From positions 13,776-77,775 of the forward strand of contig DATEUJ010000227.1 in assembly GCA_035283185.1 (NCBI GenBank): a DNA stretch of 64,000 nt, read 5' to 3'. Below are positions 37,406-45,444 of the stretch, piece after piece. A program made the translations under genes and the position numbers. The notes below the pieces were generated by a model that made no database searches, was not told the origin of the DNA, and saw nothing but the letters and a program-made list of their open reading frames with translations. The stretch is from DASSFZ01 sp035283185 (GTDB lineage: Bacteria; Chloroflexota; Anaerolineae; Fen-1058). Numbering within the stretch: the stretch's first letter is position 1; every line of letters begins with the position of its first letter.

Positions 37406-38347
37406 TTAAGGGAGCGGCGGAATGCAAATCCTGTCGATCGGGCAACTGAGTGGTTGGCCCACTCTCATCACCAGAGGCAGATATAGTTGAGCGACGGGCT
37501 TCCTCACAAAGCTAACTTTATCTACGAACACGTCGTAGGGCGACTGGGTCGCATTTCCATCTAGCTGAAATGCAATCGCGAGGCCGTCAGACGCTATTGT
37601 AGGGGTGGGGGAGGTCGTCAAGTTAAGAATGTGGCTCTGGTCATCCATAATGAATTTCTGATAGTGCACCTGCCCGCCAAGAATCTCCCCTTCCAGCGAA
37701 AGGGTATGCCACTGTCCTGCTTGCAAGCATTGTGTAATTGTCGGCCTGATCGGCACCCACGGCTCAGATTGATGAGGATCCCAGTAGCGCCAGCGCGGCG
37801 CACCCTCGCCGACATTCTGCCATTGAAGGGCGAACTCGTATCGCTTAGAGTGTTTATACTTGTTCATGCTGAACTCAAGCGCCTGGATCACGGACGGAGC
37901 GCTTTGGTTGTTACACGTCGTGGTAGGGGTAAACCAAAAGGGCATCGTAAGAGTAAACACGCTTGCCGATGGTTCCGGCAACAAGTTCCTATAACAGTGC
38001 ACGTTCGAATACGTAATAACGCCTCCGGTAAGGGAACATTGAAGCGACTTCCCGCCAAGGGATGGCGTCGCAACGTTTGTGATGACCCACGTTGGCCAGC
38101 CTTCACAGAAGACGCCCCAATCGGCGGCGTCTTCATCCAAGTCGTGTGTTTTTGAAATAGGTGGATTGGCTGGTCCTTGGTCGCATATTACCGCATCACT
38201 TGGGGCCTGCCCCCAAGCCGTTCGAGGCAACGTGCTGTCTGACGCTGTTGTCTGATCTGTACCACCGCTCGCCGTTGTTCCGAGAACTCCGGTCATCATC
38301 ATAAGAGCGAGTCCAGCGATAATCACAGTGATTCCGCACTTGAACAT
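37406..38347 (-). CDS. Secreted protein with lectin/CBM-like fold, function unknown
   Basis: The 313-residue protein has a signal peptide (MFKCGITVIIAGLALMMM) and a beta-rich domain with ALEFSMNKYKHSKRYEFALQ, AGQWHTLSLEGEI and FVDKVSFVRK, reminiscent of concanavalin-like binding modules. It then has VAQLYLPLVMR, the motif that ends its neighbours, followed here by 18 extra residues with two Cys. GAGGTG precedes the ATG. It is the first gene of the five-gene secreted cluster (38,347 down to 31,662). Confidence 0.62.
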   Translation of the reverse strand: MFKCGITVIIAGLALMMMTGVLGTTASGGTDQTTASDSTLPRTAWGQAPSDAVICDQGPANPPISKTHDLDEDAADWGVFCEGWPTWVITNVATPSLGGKSLQCSLTGGVITYSNVHCYRNLLPEPSASVFTLTMPFWFTPTTTCNNQSAPSVIQALEFSMNKYKHSKRYEFALQWQNVGEGAPRWRYWDPHQSEPWVPIRPTITQCLQAGQWHTLSLEGEILGGQVHYQKFIMDDQSHILNLTTSPTPTIASDGLAIAFQLDGNATQSPYDVFVDKVSFVRKPVAQLYLPLVMRVGQPLSCPIDRICIPPLP

Positions 38348-38562
38348 CTCACCTCGCTATGCACAACGGCTTAGGCCGAGGATTCCCGTCCCGGTACTCA
38401 GAAGCAAGATACGCTGATCAAAGCAAAGGTGGGTCTTCCAGGTTGGACGCTGACGGCGTTGTTGCGATATTCGATTGGCGACTACAAGAGCATTACTACT
38501 ATAGCACTAATCAGGAGCGAGTCAATACCCTTTTGGCAGCTTGCCAAGTATGGCCCATCGCA

Positions 38563-38812
38563 CACCGTTTCCCCCTTGGCAGCCCTAACATCAAGCTGAT
38601 CGGCCCCAGCGCCAGCAGCGCCATCGCCCACGGCAGGCCGAACTGGCTGGCGATCATCCCCAGCGTCCACGGAATCGTCCAGGCTATCGCGCCGAAGGCT
38701 GACGAGATCGACATGGCGATGCCGGAGCGGTCCGGCAGGCCGGCGCAGAAATGCGCCGCCAAGATCAGGTACCAGCATGACGTGGCGAGGGCGAGACACG
38801 CCAGCAGTCGTG
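38563..38812 (-). pseudogene. Decayed copy of the 3' end of an MFS transporter gene
   Basis: About 250 bp closely match the last fifth of the intact transporter at 42,299-43,498; both encode GIAMSISSA, GMIASQFGLPWAMALLALG and SLMLGLPRG/SLIVGLPRG. The copy lacks the N-terminal two thirds and has no matching stop. It lies directly downstream of the second oxidase paralogue. Confidence 0.82.
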
Positions 38813-38903
38813 GTGAAGCGCGCCACGAAGCGCAGCGGATAGTGTGTCGGCGCACGGCCATCCGGGCACGCCAGGCCCGAGTCGCCGCGTTGCTTGGCGA
38901 GCC

Positions 38904-40442
38904 TCAAAGCACCCGGATGAACTTGGCCGTTGAGGGCACGCCATCCGAGTTGACGATGAAGAGCATGTAATACCCGGGCGGTGCAGTGGACGGATCAGGT
39001 GGAGCGACGACGGTGAGCTGCCATGGGGTATTCGCGTCGATCTTCAGCCCGACGTAGCGCTGATCCATGTTGTTGTTGTGCGTCGTCGTGGTCGGGCGGA
39101 TGAGGGCCACGGATGTGATGGACCGCGCATCGCCGGTCTCGACATCGAACGTTTCTCCGTACGTGACTTGCGAAGGAGTCCGGTCGATGACCGGCTGTGG
39201 GCCGCGCGCGAGATAGGGCGGGCTGAATACTTCGAGGCGTAACTCGTTTCCATCCGGCGGCCACTCGTGTCCTGTGCTGCCCGCGGTGAGCACACGCCCA
39301 TCGGGCAGCAGGACTGCGGTCGAGTGGTAAAGTCGTGCAACCTGTGCTTGGGCCAGTCTCTGCCAGGTCTCCGTTACCGGGTCGAATCGCTCGGCCTCCA
39401 GGACAGCGCCATGATTATGATCGGCAATGCCTTTCTCCGCGCCGTTGACAACTAACACAGACCTATCGGGCAGCAGTACCGCATCGACCAAAATGCGGGC
39501 GTTGTCGAGAGGTGTGGTTTCTCTCCATCGGCTCCGTTCCTGATCTCCCACGTTCAGCTCGAATATGTCAGCCCGGTCGGTCGCCGGGGATTCTGTATTC
39601 GGCTTTAACGCAGTACTGCCGCCTATCATCAGCACCCGCGCTTGCGGATGGTCGGGCAGTATCGGAAGCAGCACGCTGGTTCCCTGGCCAGGGTATGTGC
39701 GGCTACCTGAGGAAGGTATCTCGAACGCTTGAGGAAGCCATGCTTGTTTATTGAGATCGAGCAATCGGGTCTTGTCCCAGGAGTGAACGAAAAGGAAACC
39801 CCCGGGCAAGACATGCAGGAACGGGTACAGGCCGATATTTTTCAGGAAGGGCTGTGGAGCCGTTAACGTATCGGTGTCGGGATCAAAGATTTCGCATGTA
39901 GAATTCATCGCGAATTGATCGCTTCCCGTCAATTGTTCGAGCATTGGCGCAATACAATGATGCCAGTATCCGGAAACGATCAGGGCCTTACCGTTGGGCA
40001 GCGTGACGCACGTAGGATACCACCGCGCGCGTGGCATATCCGCGTGTCGCGACCATGTCTCCGTGACCGGATCGAACGTATGGACATCGTGGTCAGCGCC
40101 TCGACCGAAGCCAATCAGCGAGACAACGATTTGCCAGGGAATTTGTGCGTACGACTGCCCACCGGCGGCGAGCAGGCGTCCATCCGGGAGAATACAGTGG
40201 CCGCTGCAGAAGAGGTTGCGTGGCAGATCGGGGTACGTGACGCCCTCGCTCACTGGATCAAATAGCGCAGACTGCCCTCTATTGATAGCTGCATAGTCAT
40301 GCATATCGGCCGAGAATAGCAGCACCTTCCCGGTGTTCAACAATGCCATGTGGACGCCGACAATGTTCAGGCTGGCTGCGATTCGCCATTCTCCTTGTAC
40401 GGCTTCTGTTTCACTTATCACGATCTCTCTGTAGTCCAGCAC
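38904..40442 (-). CDS. Copper-radical oxidase homologue (galactose/glyoxal oxidase-like, AA5-type)
   Basis: The 512-residue kelch-propeller protein ends in a DUF1929-like domain. All ligands of the Cys-Tyr copper radical site can be placed: Cys79 (NLFCSGHC), Tyr142 (RWYPT), Tyr372-His373 (LYHST) and His455 (TTTHNNNMDQRYV). Family members oxidise primary alcohols or aldehydes with oxygen, giving peroxide. No signal peptide or Tat motif is seen, unusual for this family. I set the start at the GTG after AGGAGGTG; the open frame upstream only reads through a palindromic repeat. It is a paralogue of the next upstream gene. Confidence 0.85.
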   Translation of the reverse strand: MLDYREIVISETEAVQGEWRIAASLNIVGVHMALLNTGKVLLFSADMHDYAAINRGQSALFDPVSEGVTYPDLPRNLFCSGHCILPDGRLLAAGGQSYAQIPWQIVVSLIGFGRGADHDVHTFDPVTETWSRHADMPRARWYPTCVTLPNGKALIVSGYWHHCIAPMLEQLTGSDQFAMNSTCEIFDPDTDTLTAPQPFLKNIGLYPFLHVLPGGFLFVHSWDKTRLLDLNKQAWLPQAFEIPSSGSRTYPGQGTSVLLPILPDHPQARVLMIGGSTALKPNTESPATDRADIFELNVGDQERSRWRETTPLDNARILVDAVLLPDRSVLVVNGAEKGIADHNHGAVLEAERFDPVTETWQRLAQAQVARLYHSTAVLLPDGRVLTAGSTGHEWPPDGNELRLEVFSPPYLARGPQPVIDRTPSQVTYGETFDVETGDARSITSVALIRPTTTTHNNNMDQRYVGLKIDANTPWQLTVVAPPDPSTAPPGYYMLFIVNSDGVPSTAKFIRVL

Positions 40443-40470
40443 GATACACCTCCTGCGCAAAGCTATTTCG

Positions 40471-40503
40471 GATTTCCGAAGTCTTGGAGACTTCGGAAGT
40501 CTT
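40471..40503. repeat. GACTTCCGAAGTC-family palindrome pair
   Basis: Two oppositely oriented copies (one imperfect) lie in the spacer between the two oxidase genes. The same element recurs at 45322-45386 and around modAB. Confidence 0.75.
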
Positions 40504-40513
40504 GAGTAGGGGA

Positions 40514-42061
40514 TCACTGCACTCGGACAAACTTCGCGATTGAAGGCACCCCATCTGTGTTAACGATGAACAGCATGTAATATCCCAGTGGTGCGACACT
40601 CCCATTGGGGGGAGCAATCACCGTGAGTTGAGCCGCGTTTCCGCGCACGATCTTCAGCCCGACGTAGCGCTGATCCATGTTGTTGTTGTGTGTCGTCGTG
40701 CTCGGACGCACGAATGCGACCGACTGGATGGACTGTGCATCGCCGGTGTCGATATTGAAACTCGCTCCATACGACACCTGCGGCGGAGCCCAGTTGATGA
40801 CGGGCCGGGGGCCGTTCGCGAGATACGGCGGGCTGAAAACTTCGAGGCGCAGCTCCTGTTCAGCCGGCGGCCATTCGTGCCCCGTGCTGCCCGCCGCGAC
40901 GACACGTCCATCGGGCAGCAGGGCTGCGGTCGAGTGATAGAGTCGTTTGATGCTTGCCCGGGCGAGTGTTTGCCAGGTCTCGGTTACGGGATCAAACCGT
41001 TCGGATTCCAGAACGGCGCCGTGATTATGATCGCCGGTGCCTTGTTCCGCTCCGCCAAGGACCAGAAGGGTGCCGTCGGGCAGCAGCATCGTTTCTGACA
41101 CAAATCGGCGATGCGCCAACGGCGTGGTTTCTCTCCAGCGGCTCTGTCCAGGATCTTGAGCATTCAGCTCGAAGATCTCAACTCTGTCGGTTGCCGGAGT
41201 TTGCTTAGTCGGTTTTAGTGCGGTGCTGCCGCCCGCGATGAGCACTCGGGCCGGCTGCGCGTTGTCCGGCGAGATGGGCAGGAGCACGCTCGTTCCCGGA
41301 GCGGGGTATATCCGCGTGCCCGGGCTGTTCATCGTAAACACTTGGGGAATCCATTCCTGTTTGTTCAGATCGAATAATCGAGTCTTATTCCAGGAATGGA
41401 CGTAAAGGAATCCGCCAGGCAAGACGTGTACGAACAGATACACGCCGATGTCTTTGAGGAATGGTTGCGGGGCCGTCAACGTGTTGGTCTCGGGATCAAA
41501 GATTTCGAATGTGTCGTTGATTCCGAACCGATCGCTTCCTGTCAGTCGCTCCACAATCTGAGCGACGATGCGATTCCAGTTGCCACAGACGAGCATCGCT
41601 TTGCCATCGGGCAGCGTCACGCACGTAGGATACCAACGCGCGCGGGGCAAGTCTGCGTGCCGGGACCATTTTTCCGTCACCGGATCGAACGTATGGATGT
41701 CGTGGTCAACGCCACGACCACGGCCGAGCAGCGCACGAAGGAATTGCCCCAAGTTCTGCCCGTAAGCCTGCCCGCCTACCACCAGCACTCGCCCATCGGG
41801 TAGCATACAGTGGCCGCTGCAGAGGAGATGACGCGACAAATCGGAATGGGTCACGCTATCGGTTGCCGGATCCCACAGCGCAGCCTTGCCTTTATCCATC
41901 GTTTCGTAGTCATGATGATCGGCTGAGAACAAAAGCACCTTTCCGGTGTTCAACAACGCCATATGCACGCCGATCACCCCCAAGTTGGCGACCGCGACAT
42001 CCCATTTACCCTGCACACTGGCATCAATCTTGGTCATCACGGTCTCCTGGTGATCAGGCAT
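40514..42061 (-). CDS. Copper-radical oxidase homologue (galactose/glyoxal oxidase-like, AA5-type)
   Basis: The 515-residue protein has the same layout as its downstream neighbour, and most of its length aligns without large gaps. The radical-copper residues are kept: Cys81 (LLCSGHC), Tyr144 (RWYPT), Tyr375-His376 (LYHST) and His458 (TTTHNNNMDQRYV). No signal peptide is seen. Two starts are possible: the ATG at 42061 after GGAGG, or an ATG eight codons later after CAGGAG. The pair looks like a tandem duplication. The substrate is unknown; sugars from the neighbouring hydrolases are candidates. Confidence 0.85.
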   Translation of the reverse strand: MPDHQETVMTKIDASVQGKWDVAVANLGVIGVHMALLNTGKVLLFSADHHDYETMDKGKAALWDPATDSVTHSDLSRHLLCSGHCMLPDGRVLVVGGQAYGQNLGQFLRALLGRGRGVDHDIHTFDPVTEKWSRHADLPRARWYPTCVTLPDGKAMLVCGNWNRIVAQIVERLTGSDRFGINDTFEIFDPETNTLTAPQPFLKDIGVYLFVHVLPGGFLYVHSWNKTRLFDLNKQEWIPQVFTMNSPGTRIYPAPGTSVLLPISPDNAQPARVLIAGGSTALKPTKQTPATDRVEIFELNAQDPGQSRWRETTPLAHRRFVSETMLLPDGTLLVLGGAEQGTGDHNHGAVLESERFDPVTETWQTLARASIKRLYHSTAALLPDGRVVAAGSTGHEWPPAEQELRLEVFSPPYLANGPRPVINWAPPQVSYGASFNIDTGDAQSIQSVAFVRPSTTTHNNNMDQRYVGLKIVRGNAAQLTVIAPPNGSVAPLGYYMLFIVNTDGVPSIAKFVRVQ

Positions 42062-42298
42062 GACATTCCTCCGGTGCACACAACAACTGGTGATTGCACA
42101 CATGTTGGGCCGACAGTTGCACTGTCGCCTAGTGTCCGCAGTGCAACTGCGGACGAACGGTCTTGCGTTTTGCTACAATAAACGACAAAATGCAGGGTTT
42201 TTGGGCATGGCTTGAATATTCAGACGATTCTTTGACAATCCCGCGCCCAAGTGTGGCGAATTCTGGCGCAAACGCACGAAGCATGTCTGGTCCATCGC
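42062..42298. other. Spacer with two stem-forming palindromes
   Basis: No gene. It contains CAGTTGCACTG at 42114-42124 and the 21-bp palindrome at 42134-42154 (GTCCGCAGT/ACTGCGGAC around GCA), which share a core and look like a dispersed element or a terminator without a T run. Confidence 0.5.
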
Positions 42299-43498
42299 TC
42301 ATCGGTTCCCCCTCGGCAGTCCCACTATCAAGCTGATCGGCCCCAACGCCAGCAGCGCCATCGCCCACGGCAGGCCGAACTGGCTGGCGATCATCCCCAG
42401 CCCCCACGGAATCGTCCAGGATATCGCGCCCGAGGCTGACGAGATCGACATGGCGATGCCGGAGCGACCCGGCAGGCTGGCGTAGACCTGCGCCGCCAGG
42501 ATCGCGTACCAGCCTGACGTGGCGAGTGCGAGGCACGCCAGCAGGACGACCTTCAGCGTCATGTCCGGTGTGGCCAGGAATGCCACGTACAGTACCAGCG
42601 TCGCAGCCGCGCTCACGCGCAGATAGGTTAAGCCTCGTACACGCTCCAGCAGCGGGATGATCAAGGCGTCCCCGATCGGGTTCGCCGCCGACCACACGCC
42701 GACGGCCAGCGCGGCCTGCGCCTCGGACACGCGAGCCACGTCGACGAAGTACAGCGCGATGAAGCCGAGGAAGACGTCGAGCATCAGGTCGGCGGATTCG
42801 AGCAAGACGAGCCAGCGCCATACGCTTCGCTCCCGCAGCGCGCGCAGCGCCTGGCGGATGCCTTCGGTGAATCCCGCCGGCTTCTCCGCGTGACTGTGGT
42901 CGACGGCTGGCTGCCGCCATCGGAGCCAGGCGAGGGCCAGCGCCGCGACGACCATGCCCGCGTACAAAGCACGCCAGCCCACCCTCACGGCGAGTGCCGC
43001 CGATACCAATAGCGGGCCGAGCACGACGCCGAGCGATCCGGCGAGCGTCCAGCGTGCCATCATCTGCTCACGCCGCGTCGGGAAGAGGTCCATCAGCGTC
43101 GCCTGCGAGAGGCTGACAAACGCGCCGCTGGCGGGGTTGAAGATCGAGAACGCGATCAGAAGCGCCGGGAAGGTCTGCGCCGTCGCGGTGAGCGCCAGCG
43201 CGAGCGCGAACATCAGCCCGCCGCCCGCCACGATCACCTTGCGCTTCCCGGTATCGCCCAGGATGCCGAGCGCAGGCTCGACGACGTTGCCGACGAGCTT
43301 CGGCAGGCTGAGCAGCAAGCCGATCTGCGCATAGGTGAGCGCCAGCTCGTCGCGGATGACGGGCAGGATCGCGCCCTCCACGCCGAAGACAAGCTCGTCC
43401 AGAAACTCGATCGCCAGGATGGTGAGCGTGAAGACCCACGCCGGGCGCGCCAGGCTGCCGGCGAAGGCGCATGTGATTTTGCGGATTGAGGTCAACAC
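42299..43498 (-). CDS. Major facilitator superfamily transporter
   Basis: The 399-residue protein has 12 hydrophobic helices with a central cytoplasmic loop (near HSHAEKPAGF). Between helices 2 and 3 it has GILGDTGKRKV, the MFS motif A variant. The C-terminal half contains GIAMSISSASGAISWTIPWG. The substrate is unknown; its position just upstream of the oxidases suggests sugar or oxidised-sugar transport or efflux (inference). Its 3' end is duplicated at 38,563-38,812. Confidence 0.88.
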   Translation of the reverse strand: MLTSIRKITCAFAGSLARPAWVFTLTILAIEFLDELVFGVEGAILPVIRDELALTYAQIGLLLSLPKLVGNVVEPALGILGDTGKRKVIVAGGGLMFALALALTATAQTFPALLIAFSIFNPASGAFVSLSQATLMDLFPTRREQMMARWTLAGSLGVVLGPLLVSAALAVRVGWRALYAGMVVAALALAWLRWRQPAVDHSHAEKPAGFTEGIRQALRALRERSVWRWLVLLESADLMLDVFLGFIALYFVDVARVSEAQAALAVGVWSAANPIGDALIIPLLERVRGLTYLRVSAAATLVLYVAFLATPDMTLKVVLLACLALATSGWYAILAAQVYASLPGRSGIAMSISSASGAISWTIPWGLGMIASQFGLPWAMALLALGPISLIVGLPRGNR

Positions 43499-43829
43499 AA
43501 TATGCCCCTTATCTCAGTATGGTGGTTGCTCACCCTTGCGAAGGTTTGGAACCTTCGCAAGGTTCATCTGAGATAAGCGGCGGAGGGGCGCGAGCGCGGC
43601 GTGGCCTGCCCGGCCGGCCCGGGTGCTCAGGCCGGAGTGACCGGCTGCAACTTATGAGTTAACGGGGAGGATGGAAGTGCTCGGGTCTCAGCATGGCTGC
43701 ATTATAACAGATGTTGTAACTACGCCGCCGGCCGGACGGGAGATTCCTCACTGCGTTCGGAATGACACTTTTGGAGTTTGGAGTTTGAACTTGGGAGTTT
43801 GAACTTGGGAGTTTGGAGTTAGCAACTCC
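43499..43829. promoter_or_regulatory. Long GC-rich leader region of the MFS gene, with inverted repeats
   Basis: No gene in these 331 bases. On the minus strand TATAAT (43706-43701) could start a ~195-nt leader. The leader has arms CTTATCTCAG/CTGAGATAAG enclosing GAAGGTTTGGAACCTTC, plus GC-rich stems. The stretch 43770-43826 is a direct repeat of GTTTGGAGTTTG-like units. Confidence 0.4.
43770..43826. repeat. GTTTGGAGTTTGAACTT-type direct repeat
   Basis: Degenerate tandem units of about 14 nt. The same family lies at 47904-47938, 55162-55255 and 57470-57505. Confidence 0.7.
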
Positions 43830-45308
43830 TCACGGCGTCTGCGCGTTCGTCTCGCCGGGGTTGAAGTAGTTGTGCGCCGCGCTCGCGATGTCGACCATGA
43901 TGCCGTTGGCGACACCCCAATCAACCCACGCCCCCGGCGTGTTGACGAACACGACCAGGACGAAGTCGCCGCCCGGCGTGAACGCGACCGACGCGTCGGC
44001 GCGCGTGTCGTTGTCCCAGCCGTGCTTGTGCGCGAGCGGTGTCCCGTCCGGCAGCCCACCGCGCAGCAGCGTGGGGATGCCTTCCGCGTCGGTGATCACG
44101 TTCTCCTTCATGATGTCGAGCATCTGCCGGCATTCCTCGGGCGTGAATGCGCCGGGATACGCGACCATCAGCGCCCCGCCGCCCTCGCCGCACTGGTAGA
44201 TCATCTCCAGCAGCAGGCCGATGTCGCTGGGCGTCGTCTGCATCGCCGGATCGGGATTCGTCCATACGCCTGCCTGCGAGTTCGCTTCGGTGGCGACCGG
44301 AGGCGGCGCGACGTCCTGCTGGTCGTACGGCAGCGCCATGAAGGAATTCGTCAGGCCGAGGAAGCGCATCGAAGAAGTCAGCCGATCCACGCCGGCGAAG
44401 GAATCGCCATCGCCGATTTGGCGCAGCAGCAGGTTGGCGGTGAAGTTGCCGCTTTCCGAGCCGAGCGTCTCGGTGAGCAGCTTGTGTGTCTCGACATCCG
44501 GCGCCTGCGCCAGCGTGCGATAGACCTCGGCCATGATGGGAATCTTCATCAGGCTCATGCCCGAGTAAGCCACGTCGCCGCCAATCTCGATCTCGTCTCC
44601 GGACGTCAGGTCTTTCAGAAACACGCCGGCGTTGCCATTAAACGCTTTCAGGCGCTCCTGGATCAGCTCGCGAAGCTGATCGATCGTCGCGGGCGGCGCG
44701 GGCTGCGATTCGACGACCAGTTGCGCGTCGCGCTCGTGCAGCGACTTCAGCCCCTCGGCCACCGGCGCCACCGACGCCACAATGTCGAGCATGTAACCCG
44801 GCTGGCCCGGCTTGAGCGTCATCGACTGAAGGTCGGGCGCGGGCGGCTGCGCCGGGTCGTCGAAGAGCAGCGCCATCTCAGACAGCTTCAGGCGGATGAG
44901 CTCCTCGGAATACTCGGCGACGATCGGCAGGTCGTACGGCTCGGGCGGCTGGAAGACCAGGTGTCGCAGGAAATTGCCCGCCGTCGCGCTCTCTTCGCGC
45001 TTGCGCCGGAATGCCTCGACCGTCGCCTCGGCGTCGAAGCGGAAGCCGACGGCGTCCGGTGGGAGCGCGCGCACCTCGTCCATGTAATGCAGGACGACCG
45101 GCTCGTCGAACGCGGCCTGCATGAGCGCGACGACCTCGTCGATCGGCTGGCCGGCGAACGGCGTCCCGGCCACCGTCCACGAGGCGGGGACGCGATCGAG
45201 CGACGCGCGGAAGGAAGCAAACTGCGCGACGACGTACACGACGACGAGCAGCACGCCCAGCAGGCGCACGCGGCGCGCGGTGAAGAGACGGCGTCTGGCG
45301 AAAGTCAA
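43830..45308 (-). CDS. Serine hydrolase of the beta-lactamase/PBP fold, membrane-anchored
   Basis: The 492-residue protein has one N-terminal helix (about 16-32), a VanW-like peptidoglycan-binding-type N-terminal half, then a class A beta-lactamase-like domain. That domain has the active-site Ser-x-x-Lys in YSGMSLMKIPIM, a Glu/Asn-rich loop (SESGNFTANLL), and HKHGWDNDT in place of the KTG strand. Proteins of this layout are common near cell-wall genes. Whether it cuts beta-lactams or peptidoglycan stems is not decidable from sequence. Confidence 0.83.
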   Translation of the reverse strand: MTFARRRLFTARRVRLLGVLLVVVYVVAQFASFRASLDRVPASWTVAGTPFAGQPIDEVVALMQAAFDEPVVLHYMDEVRALPPDAVGFRFDAEATVEAFRRKREESATAGNFLRHLVFQPPEPYDLPIVAEYSEELIRLKLSEMALLFDDPAQPPAPDLQSMTLKPGQPGYMLDIVASVAPVAEGLKSLHERDAQLVVESQPAPPATIDQLRELIQERLKAFNGNAGVFLKDLTSGDEIEIGGDVAYSGMSLMKIPIMAEVYRTLAQAPDVETHKLLTETLGSESGNFTANLLLRQIGDGDSFAGVDRLTSSMRFLGLTNSFMALPYDQQDVAPPPVATEANSQAGVWTNPDPAMQTTPSDIGLLLEMIYQCGEGGGALMVAYPGAFTPEECRQMLDIMKENVITDAEGIPTLLRGGLPDGTPLAHKHGWDNDTRADASVAFTPGGDFVLVVFVNTPGAWVDWGVANGIMVDIASAAHNYFNPGETNAQTP

Positions 45309-45321
45309 GAATTCCTCCGGC

Positions 45322-45386
45322 AGACTTCCGAAATCTTGGGCACGGCCAAGACTTCGGAAGTCTTTAACTTGAGACTTCCGAAGTCT
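45322..45386. repeat. Three GACTTCCGAAGTC-family palindromes
   Basis: Three copies in alternating orientation, one with an imperfect core, in the spacer between the serine hydrolase and the TolB-like gene. Confidence 0.75.
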
Positions 45387-45444
45387 GAAAACCGGATCGA
45401 CTGAGACGTCGGAATCTGTGTAATCCGTGTCATCCGTGGTTATG

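Noticed and set aside
43600..43710. Known riboswitch (TPP, glmS or cobalamin type) upstream of the MFS gene
   Set aside because: Short words such as GCTGAGACC suggested one, but the remaining consensus blocks are missing.
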